From the NCBI GenBank assembly GCA_003552765.1, contig PUOI01000004.1, positions 1 to 7,968 of the forward strand: a DNA stretch of 7,968 nucleotides, written 5' to 3'. This document shows positions 5,194 to 7,968 of the stretch, one piece after another. The notes below the pieces were generated by a model, which searched no databases, was not told the origin of the DNA, and saw nothing but the letters and a program-made list of their open reading frames with translations. Made by a program: the position numbers and the translations under genes. Numbering within the stretch: the stretch's first letter is position 1; each line of letters opens with the position of its first letter. The stretch is from Candidatus Hydrogenedentota bacterium. GTDB taxonomy: Bacteria; Hydrogenedentota; Hydrogenedentia; Hydrogenedentales; SLHB01.

Positions 5194-6714
5194 ATGCGGA
5201 TGTTTCACCTAGGAGGGGCGCTCTTGGCCAGCGGGATTATGGCGATGCTGGCGGCGCCGTCCGCCGCGGCAAGCGCCGTGTTGGAGAACGCCATGGCGGC
5301 GGAAATTGGCCCGCGTGACGCGGTTCTGCGGGCGAATCTGAGCGATCTCGGCGGCGAAGACGAGCTGGAGGTTTCCTTCCGATACCGGGAAGTCACCGGC
5401 GGCGAACTGGCCGGGGATTTTGTGCTGAAGCGTCACACCATTGATGACACAATCGCCGAAGGGGATGGCCAGTCGCTCGCGGATGTCGACGGTGATGGCG
5501 AAAACAACATCATCGTCGGCACGGGAGACGGCGGCGCGGTCTATTGGTACGAGAAACACACTCCGTATGACTGGACCCGGCATTTGATTGCCGACGGTTT
5601 TATTGAAGTGGAGGGGACCACAGCCGCCGATTTCAACGGGGATGGACAGATCGAGGTGATCATCCTTGATCAGGCCACGGCCGATCCCGCGCAACCCAAC
5701 GTGTACATAGCGAAGCAGGCCACGGACGATCCCACGGGGCCTTGGTCAGTCGCCATACTCGATGAGGACGCCCCGCATGTTCAACAGGGGATTGTCCACG
5801 ATGTGGATGGAGACGGCAGGCTCGATTTCGTGTATGCCTACGAAGGCGCCGGACCAGACGGCGGTTTCTATTGGATGGAATACGGGGGCGGCGATCCATT
5901 GACCGCCGATAACTGGACAAAGCACGAGATAGACCAGGTATCGGGGGCGTGGTGGATAGACTACAATTCGCCGAAGGATTTCACAGACAACGGAAACTCA
6001 GACGACCTGCTTGTTTCCGTTAGGGAAGGGCGGAATCGCGCCTATTCCGACGGCGAAGTGGCCATCTACGAACGGCCCGGGGATCCCCGGAACGGCGAGT
6101 GGACGAAGCACGCCATCGAAGACGGCTATGTCCCGCTGCATGTCGTCTCAGGCGATCTCTCGGGCAATGGCGATGACCGGGACATCGTGTCGGCGGGTTC
6201 GCACGACGGGGGCGAGGGCCTGTACTGGTACGAGTTTGGCGACTGGAACCGCCATGTCATCGAAGAGGACGGCGATTGGTGGGGGACCTACGCCTTCGAC
6301 ATCAACAACAGCGGCCGGGCGGAAATCATCACAGGCAAACGCTATGACGATGTGCTGCGCATCTACGCCTACGACGCGGCCTCCGAACAATACAAAGCCG
6401 TGGCCGAGGACGGCTTTCACAAACCGGACGACCAGATCATCTTCGACGATATCACCGGCGACGGCCACAAGACCGAGTTCTTCGTTGGCCAGGATCCCGG
6501 CGGCATCTTCTGGTATCAAGCCTTTGAGCTTGCGTGGGACGAGACAAGGCGCCTTACCCTGACGGAGACCGGAGCGTTCGAGCTGCGGCTAGAGGGCCTC
6601 ACTCCGAACACGCAATATGAATTCAAGGCCGTCGCGGAACGGGAAGACGCTCCGCCTATCGAAAGCAGCGCCGGGACCTTCATAACCGGCGGCCAATTGG
6701 CTCGGCCGAAGTGA
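5194..6714 (+). CDS. exported FG-GAP/VCBS seven-repeat propeller protein with split FN3-like domain
   Basis: The 506-residue product starts with a Sec signal peptide (cleavage likely after ASA, about residue 28). The centre (about 72-443) has seven Asp-rich, calcium-loop-like repeats of the FG-GAP/VCBS type, beginning at residues 97, 146, 203, 262, 321, 369 and 419 (for example DVDGDG, DFNGDG, DVDGDG, DITGDG). Between them recur strands such as YWYE, YWME, IYER, YWYE and FWYQ, often followed by W-x-x-H. This predicts a seven-bladed beta-propeller. The flanks look like the two halves of one FN3-like domain: AVLRANLSDLGGEDELEVSF (43-62) and, after the propeller, TGAFELRLEGLTPNTQYEFK (459-478) to GTFIT (494-498). 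The propeller thus appears to sit in a loop of the FN3 fold. No enzyme motif is seen; a binding or adhesion role is plausible. AGGGGG supports the start. Confidence 0.88.
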   Translation: MRMFHLGGALLASGIMAMLAAPSAAASAVLENAMAAEIGPRDAVLRANLSDLGGEDELEVSFRYREVTGGELAGDFVLKRHTIDDTIAEGDGQSLADVDGDGENNIIVGTGDGGAVYWYEKHTPYDWTRHLIADGFIEVEGTTAADFNGDGQIEVIILDQATADPAQPNVYIAKQATDDPTGPWSVAILDEDAPHVQQGIVHDVDGDGRLDFVYAYEGAGPDGGFYWMEYGGGDPLTADNWTKHEIDQVSGAWWIDYNSPKDFTDNGNSDDLLVSVREGRNRAYSDGEVAIYERPGDPRNGEWTKHAIEDGYVPLHVVSGDLSGNGDDRDIVSAGSHDGGEGLYWYEFGDWNRHVIEEDGDWWGTYAFDINNSGRAEIITGKRYDDVLRIYAYDAASEQYKAVAEDGFHKPDDQIIFDDITGDGHKTEFFVGQDPGGIFWYQAFELAWDETRRLTLTETGAFELRLEGLTPNTQYEFKAVAEREDAPPIESSAGTFITGGQLARPK

Positions 6715-6837
6715 ATTGACTGGGACAGAGCGCGGCGTCGCGCGGGGGATGTGCGTGAAACAGCATTCCCATTCGAGCCCACTTTAGTGTTGCCCTAAGC
6801 AGACCCTGCCTTCAGGTTGTTAGGGACCCCATGCGTC

Positions 6838-6945
6838 GGTGCGAGCATCACAGCCCGAAGGGCTTGAAACATAATAGCCCAGGGCAATCGCCCTGGGAAA
6901 GTAAGGAACCTTATGTTCAGCCCTGAAAGGGCGCAACAAAGGCTC
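6838..6945 (+). repeat. palindromic intergenic repeat, copy 1
   Basis: This copy has three small palindromes in order: GCCC-GAA-GGGC (6853-6863); CCCAGGGC-AATC-GCCCTGGG (6878-6897), a perfect 8-bp stem; and GCCC-TGAAA-GGGC (6920-6932). A related copy lies on the opposite strand right after it. The GCCCTGAAAGGGC and CCCAGGGC units resemble dispersed intergenic repeats I recall from planctomycete-like and other genomes, whose function is not known to me. Outer limits are approximate. Confidence 0.7.
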
Positions 6946-6951
6946 GCACCC

Positions 6952-7057
6952 GCCTGTAACGCCCTTTCAGGGCTAGTTGCAGGGGGCCTTTTTTCCCCAG
7001 GGCGATTGCCCTGGGCTGTTATGTTTTGGCCCTTATCAGGGCGGTCGAGGCTCACCA
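6952..7057 (-). repeat. palindromic intergenic repeat, copy 2, inverted
   Basis: Read on the - strand this repeats copy 1 in the same order: GCCC-TGATAA-GGGC (7042-7029), CCCAGGGC-AATC-GCCCTGGG (7015-6996) and GCCC-TGAAA-GGGC (6973-6961). Its middle and inner palindromes are identical to copy 1; the sequences between them differ by many substitutions. The two copies face each other around about 6946-6951, so together they make an imperfect inverted repeat of roughly 220 bases. Confidence 0.7.
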
Positions 7058-7161
7058 TGAAACGTAGTTCTTGTCCAGCACGTCATATCAGGTTGGGCTG
7101 ATTGATGCCTCACAATTAGGCGGCCCTACTCAACTGAATCGGCCTCACTTTTCGTGTATAA

Positions 7162-7208
7162 GACAACAATTCCCCCTTTGAACGTGGGGGAGCAAGGGGG
7201 ATGTTGTT
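7162..7208. repeat. C5/G5-rich hairpin repeat
   Basis: TCCCCCTT (7171-7178) pairs with AAGGGGGA (7194-7201), with partly matching ACAACAAT and TGTTGTT flanks. The loop contains another GGGGG run (7186-7190) that can pair with the same C run, giving two alternative folds. The pattern resembles the CCCCCTTTGAA...GGGGG intergenic repeats common in many bacterial genomes. It ends about 43 bases before the tRNA operon promoter and might help end transcription coming from upstream. Confidence 0.5.
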
Positions 7209-7250
7209 CCCTGGAGCAACCGCTTCCCCCGCTGGGGCCATGATCGTTGC

Positions 7251-7280
7251 TTGACAGAGGGCGGGCGCTTTTGATATAAG
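7251..7280 (+). promoter_or_regulatory. sigma70-type promoter of the tRNA-tuf operon
   Basis: A perfect -35 TTGACA (7251-7256) is followed after 18 bases by TATAAG (7275-7280), 5 of 6 to consensus. The predicted start near 7287 is about 36 bases before the first tRNA. A leader hairpin, TGGGGA (7292-7297) with TCCCCA (7308-7313), lies in between. Strength and position fit a highly expressed stable-RNA operon. Confidence 0.8.
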
Positions 7281-7322
7281 TTGTGTGGCGTTGGGGAGAG
7301 AGCGGTTTCCCCATGCCCAAAT

Positions 7323-7398
7323 GCTGGCGTAGCTCAGTTGGTAGAGCAACGGATTTGTAATCCGTAGGTCGGGGGTTCGAAGCCCTTCGCCAGCTCCA
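7323..7398 (+). tRNA. tRNA-Thr(TGT)
   Basis: This is a full 76-base cloverleaf with encoded CCA. The acceptor stem is GCTGGCG/CGCCAGC. The anticodon stem ACGGA/TCCGT holds loop TTTGTAA with anticodon TGT (7356-7358), and the T loop is TTCGAAG. The T stem has two G-U pairs. It is the first gene of a Thr-Tyr-Gly-Thr cluster ahead of tuf, the order known from many bacteria including E. coli thrU-tyrU-glyT-thrT-tufB. Confidence 0.97.
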
Positions 7399-7430
7399 AG
7401 AAGACCATTAGTTCAACCTTGAGTTTGTGT

Positions 7431-7516
7431 GGTGAGCTGCCCGAGCGGTCAAAGGGAACGGGCTGTAAACCCGTCGGCGTATGCCTTCGAAGGTTCGAAT
7501 CCTTCGCTCACCACCA
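7431..7516 (+). tRNA. tRNA-Tyr(GTA)
   Basis: This is an 86-base tRNA with the long variable arm expected of bacterial tRNA-Tyr. The acceptor stem is GGTGAGC/GCTCACC. The anticodon stem ACGGG/CCCGT encloses loop CTGTAAA with anticodon GTA (7465-7467). The discriminator is A and CCA is encoded. It lies 32 bases after tRNA-Thr(TGT). Confidence 0.97.
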
Positions 7517-7546
7517 TTTTATTATTCTCAAACGAAACCGTTCCGG

Positions 7547-7623
7547 GCGGGAATAGCTCAGTTGGCTAGAGCATCAGCCTTCCAAGCTGAGGGTCGCGGG
7601 TTCGAGTCCCGTTTCCCGCTCCA
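7547..7623 (+). tRNA. tRNA-Gly(TCC)
   Basis: This is a 77-base cloverleaf. The acceptor stem is GCGGGAA/TTCCCGC. The anticodon stem TCAGC/GCTGA encloses loop CTTCCAA with anticodon TCC (7581-7583). The T loop is TTCGAGT, the discriminator is T, and CCA is encoded. It lies 30 bases after tRNA-Tyr. Confidence 0.97.
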
Positions 7624-7638
7624 GTAGACATCTCGCGA

Positions 7639-7714
7639 GCCCGCGTAGCTCAGTTGGTAGAGCACCTCCATGGTAAGGAGGGGGTCACCAGTTCGAGTCT
7701 GGTCGTGGGCTCCA
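7639..7714 (+). tRNA. tRNA-Thr(GGT)
   Basis: This is a 76-base cloverleaf. The acceptor stem GCCCGCG/CGTGGGC has one G-U pair. The anticodon stem CCTCC/GGAGG encloses loop ATGGTAA with anticodon GGT (7672-7674). The discriminator is T and CCA is encoded. It lies only 15 bases after tRNA-Gly and is the last tRNA before tuf. Confidence 0.97.
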
Positions 7715-7791
7715 TTTTCTCTTTCCAAACGGTCTTAAAGGGGGGCGGGGCCTTTGCATCTGTCCTGTAAAAGCCGCGTGATAAACGATAT

Positions 7792-7798
7792 GGAGGGG
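7792..7798 (+). promoter_or_regulatory. ribosome binding site of tuf
   Basis: GGAGGGG ends 8 bases before the ATG at 7807, a strong site that fits a very highly translated gene. The 92 bases between tRNA-Thr(GGT) and tuf show no clear terminator or separate promoter, so tuf is probably read through from the tRNA promoter. Confidence 0.75.
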
Positions 7799-7806
7799 TG
7801 ACCTGC

Positions 7807-7968
7807 ATGGCGAAGCAGAAATTTGAACGCACGAAGCCGCACGTCAACATCGGCACGGTTGGTCACGTGGACCACGGCAAGACCACGTTGACGAGCGCGA
7901 TCACGAAGGCGCTTGCCGAGACGGGCGGCGCCACGTGGATGGAATTTGACAACATTGACAAGGATCCG
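7807..7968 (+). CDS. tuf: elongation factor Tu, N-terminal part (cut by window end)
   Basis: Only the first 54 codons are in the window; the gene continues past its end. The product starts [20 protein letters not shown] and has the GTP-binding P-loop GHVDHGKT (19-26), followed by the approach to switch I (FDNIDKDP, 47-54), spaced as in E. coli EF-Tu. EF-Tu is the cytoplasmic GTPase that brings aminoacyl-tRNA to the ribosome. Its position directly behind Thr-Tyr-Gly-Thr tRNA genes matches the conserved tRNA-tufB operon. There is no sign of damage in the visible part. Whether the genome holds a second tuf copy cannot be seen here. Confidence 0.98.
   Translation, partial: MAKQKFERTKPHVNIGTVGHVDHGKTTLTSAITKALAETGGATWMEFDNIDKDP

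Larger units (their letters stand above)
6715..7250. other. repeat-rich intergenic region
   Basis: No gene is supported in these 536 bases. The open frames on both strands at 6795-7101 run through palindromic repeats and are probably spurious. Contents are: a GCGCG-GCGT-CGCGC hairpin just after the propeller gene (6730-6743), with no T run; an inverted repeat CCCTAA (6793-6798) / TTAGGG (6820-6825) around a small CCTG-CCTT-CAGG hairpin; the head-to-head palindromic repeat pair at 6838-7057; and a C5/G5 hairpin repeat at 7162-7208. Confidence 0.6.

Noticed and set aside
6838..7057. Possible CRISPR array
   Set aside because: There are only two copies, in opposite orientation, without equal unique spacers, and no cas gene is near.
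6795..7101. Open frames on both strands across the repeat pair
   Set aside because: They run through both palindromic repeat copies. Translations of this kind of repeat often appear as spurious proteins.
7736..7755. AAAGG...CCTTT hairpin in the tuf leader as a terminator or attenuator
   Set aside because: The stem is only 5 bp and no T run follows.

Overview
The window (about 7.97 kb, GC-rich) carries four complete protein genes on the + strand, the start of tuf, five tRNA genes, one pilin-type gene remnant and a repeat-rich intergenic block. It suggests a Gram-negative-type, GC-rich bacterium. Two genes encode clear Sec-type signal peptides, and a third has a likely one. Intergenic DNA is generous, and there are scraps of a PVC-style prepilin leader and of the GCCCTGAAAGGGC / CCCAGGGC repeat type. 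I think of Planctomycetota, Hydrogenedentota, Lentisphaerota or a related group, but this placement is inference from gene style and not from a phylogeny. The host cannot be named from the sequence alone.

Layout. 1-120: tRNA-Pro(CGG) on the - strand, with its own promoter at 148-177. 121-562: no intact gene, but a frameshifted remnant of a prepilin N-terminal leader at about 221-330. 563-1444: a secreted, His/Met-rich, all-helical-looking protein built from an internal duplication, family not recognised. 1445-2011: no gene; it holds a terminator-like hairpin, two sigma70-type promoter candidates and two short perfect palindromes, all best read as the control region of the next gene. 2012-4147: a cobalamin-binding-type radical SAM enzyme with a long C-terminal helical extension, ended by a 13-bp GAAA-tetraloop hairpin. 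4259-5122: an exported calcineurin-like metallophosphoesterase. 5194-6714: an exported seven-repeat FG-GAP/VCBS propeller that appears to be inserted inside an FN3-like domain. 6715-7250: intergenic DNA with a head-to-head pair of about 100-bp palindromic repeats and a C5/G5-rich hairpin repeat. 7251-7968: a strong promoter, then tRNA-Thr(TGT), tRNA-Tyr(GTA), tRNA-Gly(TCC), tRNA-Thr(GGT) and tuf, the classic conserved tRNA-tufB arrangement, cut by the window end.

How the parts relate. The tRNA-tuf block is a translation operon and is housekeeping. The phosphoesterase and propeller genes are 71 bases apart on the same strand, both products are probably exported, and no clear terminator lies between them, so they may be cotranscribed. 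The radical SAM gene appears to be its own transcription unit. I see no convincing evidence of a defence system, mobile element or biosynthetic cluster. The most unusual items are the split FN3/propeller architecture, the duplicated HHxM protein, the structured leader ahead of the propeller gene and the palindromes around the radical SAM promoters.
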